A DNA stretch of 64,000 nucleotides from Pedobacter hiemivivus. GTDB taxonomy: Bacteria; Bacteroidota; Bacteroidia; Sphingobacteriales; Sphingobacteriaceae. Position 1 is the stretch's first letter; each line of letters begins with the position of its first letter. The notes under the pieces are model-generated. The model searched no databases. It was not told the origin of the DNA and saw nothing but the letters and a program-made list of their open reading frames with translations. Made by a program: the position numbers and the translations under genes. The stretch is from contig NZ_SJSM01000004.1 in assembly GCF_004331685.1 (NCBI RefSeq), forward strand, positions 186,001 through 250,000. Direction: 5' to 3'. Positions 44,458 through 53,776 of this stretch are shown one piece after another.

Positions 44458-45471
44458 TTAATCTTTTTTAGGCTGGCGAAGCTTCCCCCACTTCAAGTAC
44501 GTTGCCCCCCAGGAGAACCCGGCGCCAAACGCAGTCAATATCATCTTATCGCCGTATTTAAAATCATCTTTAAAATCCCACAAACACAAAGGAATGGTTG
44601 CAGCGGTTGTATTACCATAACGGTCGATATTTACTTTCACCTGTTCAGGAGATAAACCCAAATAATCACCTACAGATTGTATGATCCTTAAATTTGCCTG
44701 ATGGGGAATCAAGTGATCGATTTGTGCACTTACCAGATCATTCGATCTCAAAACCTCATTACATGTATCCGTCATACCCTGAATAGCGGCTTTAAACACC
44801 ACTCTTCCATCCTGACGCACATAATGTAGCTTTTCATCAAGCGTAGCTTGAGATGCAGGGAATTTAGATCCGCCCGCAGTCACAATCAGATTCTCTTTAC
44901 CAGAACCATCTGTTCTAAAAAAACTGTCCATTAAGCCTACAGGCTCTTCTGTTTGCTCCAATAAAACTGCTCCGGCACCATCACCAAAAAGGATGCAAGT
45001 ATTACGGTCTGTATAATTAACGATAGCACTGTTCTTATCTGCACCAATTACAATCACTTTTTTACAGCGACCGCTTTCAATCATACTGGCACCAAGTGTT
45101 AAAGCATATAAAAAGCCACTACAAGCAGCATTGGTATCAATTCCCCAGGCATTTTTCAAACCTGCTTTTTCGCATACCATACTTCCTGTACTTACCATCA
45201 CATAATCAGGTGTAGAAGTTGATACAATTACGCAATCAATTTCATCCGGATTCACATCACCATCTTCCATTAGTCTCTTCAAGGCATAAGTGGCCATATC
45301 CGAAGTAGCAATATTTGGGTCGTTTACAATCCTTCTCTCTTTAATCCCTGTCCTTGCAACTATCCAATCGTCATTGGTATCCACCATTTTTTCGAGGTCA
45401 TGGTTACTTAAAACCGTATCTGGAACATAACCTCCAATCGCGGTAATCACCGCATTTTTCCTTATTCTCAT
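44458..45471 (-). CDS. fabH: 3-oxoacyl-ACP synthase III
   Basis: 337 aa. Condenses acyl-CoA with malonyl-ACP to begin fatty acid synthesis. Catalytic Cys117 in AACSGFLYAL, His in LIPHQANLRI and Asn in RYGNTTAATIP complete the triad. Full-length thiolase fold. It starts 27 bp before the metE terminator hairpin, so it probably has its own promoter. It may be one of several fabH copies in the genome. Confidence 0.93.
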   Translation of the reverse strand: MRIRKNAVITAIGGYVPDTVLSNHDLEKMVDTNDDWIVARTGIKERRIVNDPNIATSDMATYALKRLMEDGDVNPDEIDCVIVSTSTPDYVMVSTGSMVCEKAGLKNAWGIDTNAACSGFLYALTLGASMIESGRCKKVIVIGADKNSAIVNYTDRNTCILFGDGAGAVLLEQTEEPVGLMDSFFRTDGSGKENLIVTAGGSKFPASQATLDEKLHYVRQDGRVVFKAAIQGMTDTCNEVLRSNDLVSAQIDHLIPHQANLRIIQSVGDYLGLSPEQVKVNIDRYGNTTAATIPLCLWDFKDDFKYGDKMILTAFGAGFSWGATYLKWGKLRQPKKD

Positions 45472-45497
45472 TTGTGCGTACGTAATTCTGTAAAGAA

Positions 45498-45520
45498 AGG
45501 CAGGCGCATAGCACCTACCT
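45498..45520 (-). terminator. Candidate metE terminator hairpin
   Basis: Arms 45498-45507 and 45511-45520 form a 10-bp stem with two G-U pairs on the minus-strand RNA and a 3-nt loop, then a partial T-tract (TTTCTTT). On the plus strand two pairs are lost, so it belongs to metE. Confidence 0.5.
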
Positions 45521-45528
45521 TCTTTTTT

Positions 45529-47847
45529 TTACAAAGTTACAGCTTCTTCCACAGATTCCCGCAGTACTTTTGCAGCAGCGACCATTTCTGTTAAAGCTTT
45601 TTTCGTTTCGTCCCAATGTCTGGTCTTTAAACCACAGTCTGGATTGACCCAAAGTTGGCTTGCCGGAATCACTTTTTTGGCCTTTTCAAGCAGAAAAACC
45701 ATTTCTTCCTTAGCCGGCACACGGGGTGAATGAATATCATACACGCCTGGACCAATTTCATTAGGATATTTAAAATCAGCAAAGGCATCGAGCAATTCCA
45801 TCTGCGAACGCGAACATTCAATCGTGATCACATCAGCATCCATATCCGCTATATTTTGAATAATGTCGTTAAATTCCGAATAACACATATGCGTATGGAT
45901 TTGTGTATCATCTTTTACTCCACTTGCCGAAATCCTGAAAGCACGTACCGCCCATGCCAAATAATTTTGCCAATCCGCTTTACGTAAAGGCAATCCTTCT
46001 CTTATTGCAGGCTCATCAATCTGAATAATCTTGATGCCCGCATTTTCCAGGTCAACTACCTCATCCCTAATTGCAAGTGCTATTTGTGTACAGGTTGCTG
46101 ATCTTGGCTGATCATTTCGTACAAAAGACCATTGTAAAATAGTTACAGGGCCTGTAAGCATTCCTTTTACCCATCTATCAGTTAAGGATTGCGCATAAGC
46201 AGACCACCTTACCGTCATCGGCGCAGGGCGATATACATCTCCATAAATTACAGGTGGTTTTACACAGCGGCTACCATAGCTTTGCACCCAACCATTTTTG
46301 GTAAAGGCGAACCCAGCCAACTGCTCCCCAAAATATTCAACCATATCGTTCCGTTCAAACTCACCATGTACCAATACATCGATGCCAGTATCTTCCTGAA
46401 AACGGATCGTTTCTGCCGTCTCCCTTTCTATTAATGCATCATATTCAGCCAGGCTTAAATCACCTTTTTTATATTTAGCCCTCCAACTGCGCACTTCTGC
46501 CGTTTGTGGAAATGAACCAATCGTTGTAGTTGGAAACAAAGGAAGTTTTAGCGATTCGCCTTGCAATTTCTGACGGACAGAGAATTCGCTAGCTCTCTGA
46601 TCATCTCTCGATGAAATACACGCTACACGTTGCTTTACAACAGGATTATGAATCAACTTTGATGATCTGCGGTTTTCATTTGAATCAAAATTTGCACGGA
46701 GTTTAGCATCAGCAATCTCCTCATCATTAGCCAATTGCTTCAATACCACTACCTCATAAACCTTCTGTTTAGCAAATGCCATCCAATCCTTAATTTCAGG
46801 AGTTAAAGTATCTTCATTCGTTTCAAGGTTTAAGTCACATGGTGAATGAATCAATGAACATGATGGACTAATGATTAACCTGTCATCTCCTACTTTCTCG
46901 AGTGCCTCTTTAATTAATACCAGCGATTTTTGAAAATCATTCTTCCAGATATTTCTGCCGTCAACCACTCCCACAGACAAGGTCATATTAGCAGGGATCA
47001 GCTCCAAGACAGTTTTTAGCTGCTCTGGACTACGTACCAAATCAATGTGTAAGGCATGTACCGGTAATGATGTAGCCAACACTGCATTATCTTGTAGCGC
47101 AGCAAAATAAGTAGCCAATAATATTTTTAGTTTAGGAAATTGCTTTTTAAGCTCGGTATAAACATACTTATAAGCCGCTTTATCCTTATCTGTAAGATCC
47201 AGGGATAGAAAAGGTTCATCAAATTGTACCCACTCTACATGCTGCTCTTCTAGCTTTTTAAGTAGCTCAATATAAACAGGCAACAGGTTTTTCACCAAGT
47301 CAATTCTATCAAACCCAGCTTCTTTTTCTTTACCCAGCAACAAATAGGAAACCGGACCAATAATCACCGGCTTGGTTTTAATCCCTAATCTTAATCCTTC
47401 ATGATACTCATCTAACAGCTTAGTTGAAAACAGTTTAAACTGCTGATCTTTGAAAAACTCAGGAACGATATAATGGTAATTTGTATCAAACCATTTGGTC
47501 ATTTCCATAGCTGTAATGTCAAGCCCATCCTTTTGATAACCTCTGGCCATCGCAAAATAAAGATCGAGCTCTGAGTTGCCTTTGTTTAAGATTACCTCGT
47601 GGTAACGCTTAGGGATAGCCCCTACAGTAAGAGATAGATCTAATACCTGGTCATAGAATGAAAAATCATTAGAAGGGATCAGGTCTATACCCGCCTCCTT
47701 TTGCAGTTCCCAATTCTGCTTACGGATGTCCCGTCCGGTTTGCACCAGACTTTGAATACTTGAATTGCCTGACCAATACTGCTCGCAGGCTTTTTTGAGT
47801 TCTCTTTTACTACCTATACGCGGGTAGCCCAGATTGTTTGTTAGCAT
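45529..47847 (-). CDS. metE: Cobalamin-independent methionine synthase
   Basis: 772-aa full-length enzyme that transfers a methyl group from 5-methyl-tetrahydropteroyl-glutamate to homocysteine without B12. N-terminal domain begins NNLGYPRIGSKRELKKACEQYW; the C-terminal zinc site is visible as HTHMCYSEFNDII and VNPDCGLKTRHWDE, with IDEPAIREGLPLR. It is preceded by a cobalamin riboswitch at 48074-48243 and an arm of repeat family A, so it is presumably shut off when B12 is present. Confidence 0.97.
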   Translation of the reverse strand: MLTNNLGYPRIGSKRELKKACEQYWSGNSSIQSLVQTGRDIRKQNWELQKEAGIDLIPSNDFSFYDQVLDLSLTVGAIPKRYHEVILNKGNSELDLYFAMARGYQKDGLDITAMEMTKWFDTNYHYIVPEFFKDQQFKLFSTKLLDEYHEGLRLGIKTKPVIIGPVSYLLLGKEKEAGFDRIDLVKNLLPVYIELLKKLEEQHVEWVQFDEPFLSLDLTDKDKAAYKYVYTELKKQFPKLKILLATYFAALQDNAVLATSLPVHALHIDLVRSPEQLKTVLELIPANMTLSVGVVDGRNIWKNDFQKSLVLIKEALEKVGDDRLIISPSCSLIHSPCDLNLETNEDTLTPEIKDWMAFAKQKVYEVVVLKQLANDEEIADAKLRANFDSNENRRSSKLIHNPVVKQRVACISSRDDQRASEFSVRQKLQGESLKLPLFPTTTIGSFPQTAEVRSWRAKYKKGDLSLAEYDALIERETAETIRFQEDTGIDVLVHGEFERNDMVEYFGEQLAGFAFTKNGWVQSYGSRCVKPPVIYGDVYRPAPMTVRWSAYAQSLTDRWVKGMLTGPVTILQWSFVRNDQPRSATCTQIALAIRDEVVDLENAGIKIIQIDEPAIREGLPLRKADWQNYLAWAVRAFRISASGVKDDTQIHTHMCYSEFNDIIQNIADMDADVITIECSRSQMELLDAFADFKYPNEIGPGVYDIHSPRVPAKEEMVFLLEKAKKVIPASQLWVNPDCGLKTRHWDETKKALTEMVAAAKVLRESVEEAVTL

Positions 47848-47970
47848 TTTCTTGCTTTTTAATTGATGAAAAGATCAGTTAAAAGCTCTTTTGCTTAAAT
47901 CGCAATGCTGTCGGAAATAAAAGAAGAGAAAAAATAGAAATGCACATATGAACACATCAAATGACGAATC

Positions 47971-47999
47971 CGAGATCCTGAAATAAATTCAGGATGACG
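47971..47999 (-). repeat. Single arm of the 83-bp repeat family A
   Basis: 29 nt with the same sequence as one arm of the elements at 1409-1491 and 50710-50792. It lies inside the metE leader, between riboswitch and start codon, and forms a local hairpin (ATCCTGAA/TTCAGGAT). Confidence 0.8.
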
Positions 48000-48073
48000 A
48001 CAGTACATTTAACATCGTACATTAAATGCATCAAACTTAACTCGTGCTTTATATCGCGAAAGCATTGTCAATT

Positions 48074-48243
48074 CGATAAAGGCAGGTCTCCTGACTTGTA
48101 ACATTTTTACCATCCTTCCCATTTCATTTTGAAACAGTGGATAAACTATGGGTAAAAACTTTGAATGTTACTTACAGTTGCGCGACAGTTCGTGATTTAC
48201 ACACGATTCCCTATTAATCTACAATTAAGTAAAACCATTATCG
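48074..48243 (-). promoter_or_regulatory. Cobalamin (B12) riboswitch in metE leader
   Basis: On the minus strand P1 is closed by CGATAA (near 48243) with TTATCG (near 48074). Conserved pieces follow in order: AATAGGGAATC, GTGTAAATC, CTGTCGCGCAACTGTAA and, near the 3' end, the B12 box GTCAGGAGACCTGCC (48081-48095). The rest of the 521-bp gap 47848-48368 holds the metE leader with a repeat arm and the divergent promoter of the 48369 gene; no other ORF was seen. Confidence 0.93.
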
Positions 48244-48368
48244 GTTGATGAAGAAATAAAGTAAAGAACTTATATCGCGTAAAGGTAGTGTAAAGCCTGA
48301 ATTTTAAAACATTTTATTTATATTCTTTTGATTTTTGTTACCTTCCGTTTTTAAATCAAATAACGCTA

Positions 48369-48878
48369 ATGAAACAATTCTACTTTTCCGCTCTGCTACT
48401 GCTTGTGATATTGATAACAGGGTCTTGCAAAAAAATACCTGTAGTTGAATACACAAATTCTAGTATCTCCTTCAAAATAGACGGTGTATCCAAAACAGCT
48501 AAAGGAAATCAAAATGTATTCGGCCTGCACGCAAAGGAGGAAAAGGTAATGATGATTGTTGGAAATATGGATGCCGCAGGCGATCAGCAAATTTCTCTCT
48601 TGATTAACAATTTCCATGGCGTTGGAGAATATAGTGGTGAAGAAAATATCTTAGGACTTTATACCAGTCCAGAGTTCGAACAGAGCATAATCGGCAGTGT
48701 GGGCACAATTAAAATCACCGAATTTACTGAAGGAAAAAGTATAAAAGGAGAATTTCAATTCAAAGGAGAAGTCGCTATAATCTCCACCGACCCAAATCAC
48801 GTTCCAGAGTTCAAAATCTTTTCTGAAGGAAAATTTGAGGCAAAAGTTACCACTGGCCCAATTGTAGAACCGGATTAA
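48369..48878 (+). CDS. Small lipoprotein, beta-sandwich type, unknown function
   Basis: 169-aa lipoprotein with lipobox ITGSC near Cys20. The mature chain is beta-rich (SISFKIDGVSKTAKG, QISLLINNFHGVGEY, KGEFQFKGEV) like the DUF6252-type lipoproteins of Bacteroidota. No function is known. It is the only plus-strand gene between metE and the kdp region and overlaps the histidine kinase gene by 4 bp at the 3' ends. The gene at 57959 may be a distant relative by layout. Confidence 0.7.
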   Translation: MKQFYFSALLLLVILITGSCKKIPVVEYTNSSISFKIDGVSKTAKGNQNVFGLHAKEEKVMMIVGNMDAAGDQQISLLINNFHGVGEYSGEENILGLYTSPEFEQSIIGSVGTIKITEFTEGKSIKGEFQFKGEVAIISTDPNHVPEFKIFSEGKFEAKVTTGPIVEPD

Positions 48879-50629
48879 CTTACAACAGGCAAGGAAAAGC
48901 AGAACCTACTGCCTTCTCCTATTGCACTTTCAACCCATATTGTACCATTCTCTGCTTCTATAAAGTCTTTGGATATGGCTAATCCCAGTCCAGAGCCCGA
49001 TTTATTGTTTCCATCAGTAGGCACCTGAAAATACTTCTCAAACAAGCGCTTTTGGTATTGTTCTTCAATCCCCTTACCAAAATCACGAACAGAAAACTCT
49101 ATTGCGTCGTTATTTTCTATTACCTGAACAATAATCTTTGACTTCTCAGCACTATACCTAAGCGCATTGGATAGAAAGTTAACCAGCACCCATGCTGTTT
49201 TCTCAATATCAACACTAATATGAGGCAAATTATTCCTGGAAATCAGTTCCAGTTCAATAGATTTCTGCTCTGCCTGAAACCTTACTGCATCCATAGCGTA
49301 AATGGCAATTTTTCGTGGATCAGATTTTACAACATTCATTTGGAGGTTACCGGTTTCTACCTGAGCCAGATCAAGCAATTCTGTAGTAATTTTTAGCAAA
49401 CGGCCACAATCCTCCTTAATGTGTTGCACCAATTCTTTTTGCTCTGGATTCATTGGTCCCACACGTTCGTCATCCATTAATTTTAAGCTCATTTTAATAG
49501 ACGATATAGGTGTTTTTAACTCATGGGATACCGTAGCTATGAAATTAGTTTTCGCTTCGTCCAACTCCTTAAACTTCGTGATATTTTTAAGGATGTAAAC
49601 CTCTCCGGCTGCTTTCCCTATCTCAACCAAAGCATGTTCAGCACCATCATCGTAATTAGGTATCCTGATTTCTCTACGTTCCAATTGGAAATATGACTCT
49701 TTTTGATCCGCATAGATTTTCATGGGTTTGCTCACACTATCTTCCTGCAAGATTCTGTTTAGCAGATCATTCTTTTTCCTAAGCTCCATGGCATTCGCAC
49801 CTATCACTTGTTGTTGATCAAGATTCAACAACTGGCCTGCTACTTTATTAAAGAAAATAACTTCCTGCTTCTCATTTACTCCAATTATGGCATCCTGCAT
49901 TTGCTCGATAATGGTTTCGATCCTTAGCTTCTCTGATTGTAATTTTGCCAAATTACTATTCTCCCATTTATTCAACTCAGCAGTCATAACATTAAAAGAA
50001 TCAGCTAATTCCGAAAATTCGTCAGAACCCTTAAACTCCAGTCGTTGTTTATAATTTTTACGACTAATTTCGCGTATGGCATCAGCAAACTCCCTTAATG
50101 GATTGGCCACAAAGCCTGGGAAGTTAACGATAAAAGAAAACAGGATTAGAAAGCAGATAGATGCCGCAAAAATCACATACATTGCCGACTTTTCTATTGA
50201 TCTCTGCGCAACTGCGTTTTTCCTTACAATGGCATTCATATTCACATCATCGATTATTTTTAACTGCCATCGTACCTCCCTTAGAGCTTTCTGCTTGGTA
50301 GCTAAATCAGTTGCAGGATCTATAATACGGGCATAAGCCACCTTCAACGCCGCTACCGCCTTGCCTTCCCCTGCTTCAGTAATGTTCTTTTCTTCCAGTG
50401 CCAATTGATGATTAAACATTTCCTGAGCTTTTGCCGATAAAGGCAGCGAATCTTCATCTATGATAGATCGCATCTTACTGGTAAAGCTCAGCGTCTCGTA
50501 ATTATCTTTCAAAATAACCTTCGATCTGATGGAGATTTCATTCATATAGTATAAGGAAACACCTCCAAAAAAGAGGATCACCACGAACAGGAACCCGAAT
50601 CCGAGGCGAAGTTTATTTTTTATCTTCAT
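48875..50629 (-). CDS. Membrane histidine kinase of the kdp region
   Basis: 584 aa. Two membrane segments (about 10-28 and 155-172) flank a helical periplasmic sensor; HAMP at about 175-230 (FVANPLREFADAIREISR); PAS at about 240-350; HisKA with VSHELKTPISS; HATPase (NFLSNALRYSAEKSK, GKGIEEQYQ, GSGLGLAIS). It follows the short KdpD gene, which lacks a kinase domain, and may take over its output. Its response regulator is not adjacent; the sigma-54 regulator at 58664 is a candidate. Confidence 0.9.
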   Translation of the reverse strand: MKIKNKLRLGFGFLFVVILFFGGVSLYYMNEISIRSKVILKDNYETLSFTSKMRSIIDEDSLPLSAKAQEMFNHQLALEEKNITEAGEGKAVAALKVAYARIIDPATDLATKQKALREVRWQLKIIDDVNMNAIVRKNAVAQRSIEKSAMYVIFAASICFLILFSFIVNFPGFVANPLREFADAIREISRKNYKQRLEFKGSDEFSELADSFNVMTAELNKWENSNLAKLQSEKLRIETIIEQMQDAIIGVNEKQEVIFFNKVAGQLLNLDQQQVIGANAMELRKKNDLLNRILQEDSVSKPMKIYADQKESYFQLERREIRIPNYDDGAEHALVEIGKAAGEVYILKNITKFKELDEAKTNFIATVSHELKTPISSIKMSLKLMDDERVGPMNPEQKELVQHIKEDCGRLLKITTELLDLAQVETGNLQMNVVKSDPRKIAIYAMDAVRFQAEQKSIELELISRNNLPHISVDIEKTAWVLVNFLSNALRYSAEKSKIIVQVIENNDAIEFSVRDFGKGIEEQYQKRLFEKYFQVPTDGNNKSGSGLGLAISKDFIEAENGTIWVESAIGEGSRFCFSLPVVS

Positions 50630-50709
50630 TATTATTTTATTTTATTGCATTATACTTGTCATCATCCTACTATTACCTGCCCTCATTCTGCTATACCTGC
50701 TGTAACTGT

Positions 50710-50792
50710 CGTCATCCTGAATTTATTTCAGGATCTCGCACCTGCAGGGCCGCCTTTCTCTTTTGAGATCCTGAAATAAATTCAGGACAACG
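50710..50792. repeat. 83-bp dispersed inverted-repeat element, copy 3
   Basis: Arms 50710-50738 and 50765-50792, near-perfect inverted repeat with a spacer homologous (reversed) to that of 1409-1491. It separates the short kdpD from the histidine kinase gene. Confidence 0.85.
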
Positions 50793-50815
50793 TATCGCTT
50801 TAAAGGATGACGAAG

Positions 50816-51946
50816 CTAACTCAAAATGACTAAATCTGTCTCCGTAGCCGAAATATTTCGCAAAAGTTGGTTAAAAATCGCAGTTCTCATGATAATTTGA
50901 AATAAATTTAAATGTGGCTTGCCCATACATATTGTAGTGATCTCCTTTTCTTCAGCCATTTTTATAATAGTTTTAGTGATATCGTTACTTTTCACCTTAA
51001 TCACTTCTGCTCCCAGCTCTGTTGCCAGCTTAAAATTATTAATCAGATGTCGCTGTAAATCGAGCTTTACACGATCTCCACGCTCATGATCAGTCTGTAC
51101 ATACAAAACAATCCAGGGCGAATGATAATACGAAGCCAACCGGGCAGTTTTACGAATCACAATTTTGGCGGTCTCATGATTAGTAGAAATACAAGCCATA
51201 AACCGCTCTTGTCTTAGTTTAATCTGTTTAGGAATTTCTATACTGATCTTTCTTTCCAAATGATGGGCCACCTCTTTTAAAGCCATCTCCCGCAGCTGCA
51301 ATATCCTTTCCGACTGAAAAAAGTTTCCTAACGCAGGTCCTATTTTACTTTCATCGTAAATCTTACCCGCTTTTAAACGGTCTATCAATTCATCAGCCGT
51401 TAAATCTATATTTACAATCTCGTCTGCCAGCTCTAAAATCTTATCGGGTATCCTTTCTCTAATGGGTATGCCGGTTATCTTTTCAATATCATCATTCATA
51501 CTTTCCAGATGTTGGATATTTACGGCTGATATTACACTAATTCCAGCTTCCAGAATATCCACAACATCCTGCCATCTTTTTCCGTTCTTACTTCCTTCAA
51601 CATTGGTATGCGCAAGCTCATCAACGATAACAACTTCTGGATGCAGGGTCATAATGGCGTTGACATCCATCTCTTCCAACTCCTTACCTTTGTAAAATAT
51701 TTTCCTTCTGGCGATTAAGGGAATGCCGGCCAAAAGCGCTTGAGTTTCTATACGATTATGCGTTTCAACATATCCAATTTGTATATCAATCCCGTTTTTC
51801 ATTAAGGCATGTGCCTCCTGCAGCATCCTGTAAGTCTTACCAACCCCTGCGCTCATACCTATATAAACCTTAAACTTCCCCCTTCTTGACTTCTTTACAA
51901 GATCGAGGAATTTACGTACGGAACTTTCTTTATGCTCTTCTTCCAT
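50816..51946 (-). CDS. kdpD: Short KdpD: KdpD and Usp domains without kinase core
   Basis: 376 aa. The KdpD sensor domain (Walker A MSAGVGKTYRMLQEAH, Walker B-like VVIVDELAHTNVEGSKNGKRW) covers residues about 20-230, and a universal-stress-protein fold covers 245-376. The four membrane helices, HisKA and HATPase of classical KdpD are absent; such short forms are usual in Bacteroidota. It ends the kdp operon after the porin and a small membrane peptide. It should sense K+ or ATP and act on a separate kinase. Confidence 0.92.
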   Translation of the reverse strand: MEEEHKESSVRKFLDLVKKSRRGKFKVYIGMSAGVGKTYRMLQEAHALMKNGIDIQIGYVETHNRIETQALLAGIPLIARRKIFYKGKELEEMDVNAIMTLHPEVVIVDELAHTNVEGSKNGKRWQDVVDILEAGISVISAVNIQHLESMNDDIEKITGIPIRERIPDKILELADEIVNIDLTADELIDRLKAGKIYDESKIGPALGNFFQSERILQLREMALKEVAHHLERKISIEIPKQIKLRQERFMACISTNHETAKIVIRKTARLASYYHSPWIVLYVQTDHERGDRVKLDLQRHLINNFKLATELGAEVIKVKSNDITKTIIKMAEEKEITTICMGKPHLNLFQIIMRTAIFNQLLRNISATETDLVILS

Positions 51947-51952
51947 CAGGGA

Positions 51953-52063
51953 TTACCATTTAATGATGATATACGCTTCAGTTATTAAGTACCAAATCCC
52001 GAGTAATAACAATAAACAAACACTTAAAACAGGAATCAGTTTACCAATATTTTTTCTATCCAT
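51953..52063 (-). CDS. Candidate 36-aa membrane peptide between porin and kdpD
   Basis: ATG at 52061-52063, 36 codons, stop at 51953-51955, 6 bp before the kdpD start. The peptide has a basic N-terminus (MDRKNIGKL) and one strong helix (VLSVCLLLLLGIWYLITEAYIII) ending in KW. Position inside the kdp operon and coupling distance support translation. Not a known family. Confidence 0.55.
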   Translation of the reverse strand: MDRKNIGKLIPVLSVCLLLLLGIWYLITEAYIIIKW

Positions 52064-52123
52064 GCTATTAAATATTAATACAGGACCGGCCACACCAAAA
52101 CCAGCCCTGTAAAAAATACGATC

Positions 52124-53194
52124 TTAAAAAGAAACCGCTATACTCGCTGTAATTGCAGCGTTGTGATTAACGGGGTTTTCATTGCGGATAAAAATCTTAT
52201 CCTTACTATCGTATACTTTTCCTTCAACTCTAACCACTGCGTTGCTAAATGGAGCATAATCCAGGTTTACAGAATAACCAGTGGTTTTAAACCCATTTTC
52301 TGTACCTGTGGCAATCAAAACACCATCCTTATCCTGGTAATACTCTACCCTACCAGCAACCTTCCATTTACTGGCAATGGCATATTGTGCTATGGCTACG
52401 GGCGACAATACTTCACTACGTTCGCTGCTACCTTTGGCTTTTTGCTGCGTTCCATAATCAAAGCCAACACTTAAACCAAAATCATCTGTCACTTGATATA
52501 TTGCGTATACGTTGTGATAAAAACGTTTTACCCGAACACTATCAGCACCTTCAGTTCCTAAATAATTACTGTAATTTACGGTAATTTTAGGCGTAGGTTT
52601 CCAGGTTAACTGTACACCACCTGCTGGTTTACTATTTCCATTTAAGCGGTTAATGCGCTGCCATCCATTTAAATATAACAATACTGCAGAGAATTTACCA
52701 TCATTGGTGGCATAACTTACCTTGGCGCCCGATTCATAATAAGGCGTGTTTTCTGAAGAGATATTTCTGGTTAATACCCAGCAATCTTTTGATACAGCGC
52801 TCTCAAAACCTATGTGCGAAGAAAATATACCTGCATCAGCCCATAAATTAATTGTTTTAGAAAGTTTTATACCTGCATTGGCTTCAAAAACGTTTTTTAA
52901 CACTCCCGGTTCTGCAGCTAAATTGGCATTTGCATAAGTACCAGCCATGATAGCTACATTGGCTCTAATCGCCCCGTTGTCGTAATTTCCTTTGATAAAG
53001 CCAAGGTTTAAATTCACCTCATTGTGGCGGTTGTGCGAGTAAATAAAGCCAGGTCTGTTGTTATCCGATGGCCTGTTAAAATCGTATCCATAATATGTTT
53101 CCAGGTAACCCGTTACTTTTATTTTGGTTTCTTCCTGCGCGTAAGTGCAAGCGGCCGAACTTAAGGCCGCTGTAAGCAATAATAGTTTCTTCAT
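52124..53194 (-). CDS. Kdp-associated outer-membrane porin-like protein
   Basis: 356 aa with signal peptide (MKKLLLLTAALSSAACTYAQ). Beta-barrel strands with alternating aromatics (GYLETYYGYDFNRPSDNN, EVNLNLGFIKGNYDNG, INLWADAGIFSSHIGFESAV) and a terminal Phe (TASIAVSF). It lies 1 bp from kdpC and is commonly part of Bacteroidota kdp operons. It may let K+ or osmolytes cross the outer membrane (inference). Confidence 0.82.
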   Translation of the reverse strand: MKKLLLLTAALSSAACTYAQEETKIKVTGYLETYYGYDFNRPSDNNRPGFIYSHNRHNEVNLNLGFIKGNYDNGAIRANVAIMAGTYANANLAAEPGVLKNVFEANAGIKLSKTINLWADAGIFSSHIGFESAVSKDCWVLTRNISSENTPYYESGAKVSYATNDGKFSAVLLYLNGWQRINRLNGNSKPAGGVQLTWKPTPKITVNYSNYLGTEGADSVRVKRFYHNVYAIYQVTDDFGLSVGFDYGTQQKAKGSSERSEVLSPVAIAQYAIASKWKVAGRVEYYQDKDGVLIATGTENGFKTTGYSVNLDYAPFSNAVVRVEGKVYDSKDKIFIRNENPVNHNAAITASIAVSF

Positions 53195-53195
53195 T

Positions 53196-53762
53196 TTATT
53201 TTTTTAATTCGTCAAGGGCAAGGTTTAATTTTAAGACATTTATAACTGAGGGACCAAACATGCCCAGCAAAGGGCCCTCCGTATTTTTTACGACAAGTTC
53301 TGCAACGGCCCTATCAGTAAGACCACGATTTGCAGCAACTCTTTTAATCTGAATGATTGCAGCTTGTTCAGAGATATTAGGATCTAAACCACTGCCCGAT
53401 GCGGTTACCATATCAGCAGGTATATCTGCTTTTTTCAAATAAGGGTGGTATTTTAATAGTGTATCAATTCTGCCCGACACTACAGCCAGGTATTCTTCGT
53501 TGGATGGACCTTTATTAGAACCTCCTGATCCAGCAGCATTGTAGCCAACTGCCGATGGTCTGCCCCAGAAATATTCTGGTTTGCTAAAGTTCTGCCCAAT
53601 TAAAGCATAACCAACTACTTTACCGTTTTTAGTGATTTTCTCTCCACCCCCATTTCCTTTAGAAAAACCGCCTGCAAAGGCAACAATTAAGGGGTATACA
53701 ACGCACAACAACACCAACAGAACTGCGGTAAGGCGTATAGATTGTAACAAATACTTTTTCAT
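53196..53762 (-). CDS. kdpC: Potassium-transporting ATPase subunit C
   Basis: 188 aa. One N-terminal helix (LLQSIRLTAVLLVLLCVVYPLIVA), then the periplasmic domain with GQNFSKPEYFWGRPSAVGYNAAGSGGSN, SGLDPNISEQAAIIQIKRVA and LGMFGPSVINVLKLNL, all KdpC signatures. It stabilises the KdpFABC complex. Confidence 0.97.
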   Translation of the reverse strand: MKKYLLQSIRLTAVLLVLLCVVYPLIVAFAGGFSKGNGGGEKITKNGKVVGYALIGQNFSKPEYFWGRPSAVGYNAAGSGGSNKGPSNEEYLAVVSGRIDTLLKYHPYLKKADIPADMVTASGSGLDPNISEQAAIIQIKRVAANRGLTDRAVAELVVKNTEGPLLGMFGPSVINVLKLNLALDELKK

Positions 53763-53776
53763 GATATTTTTATGTT

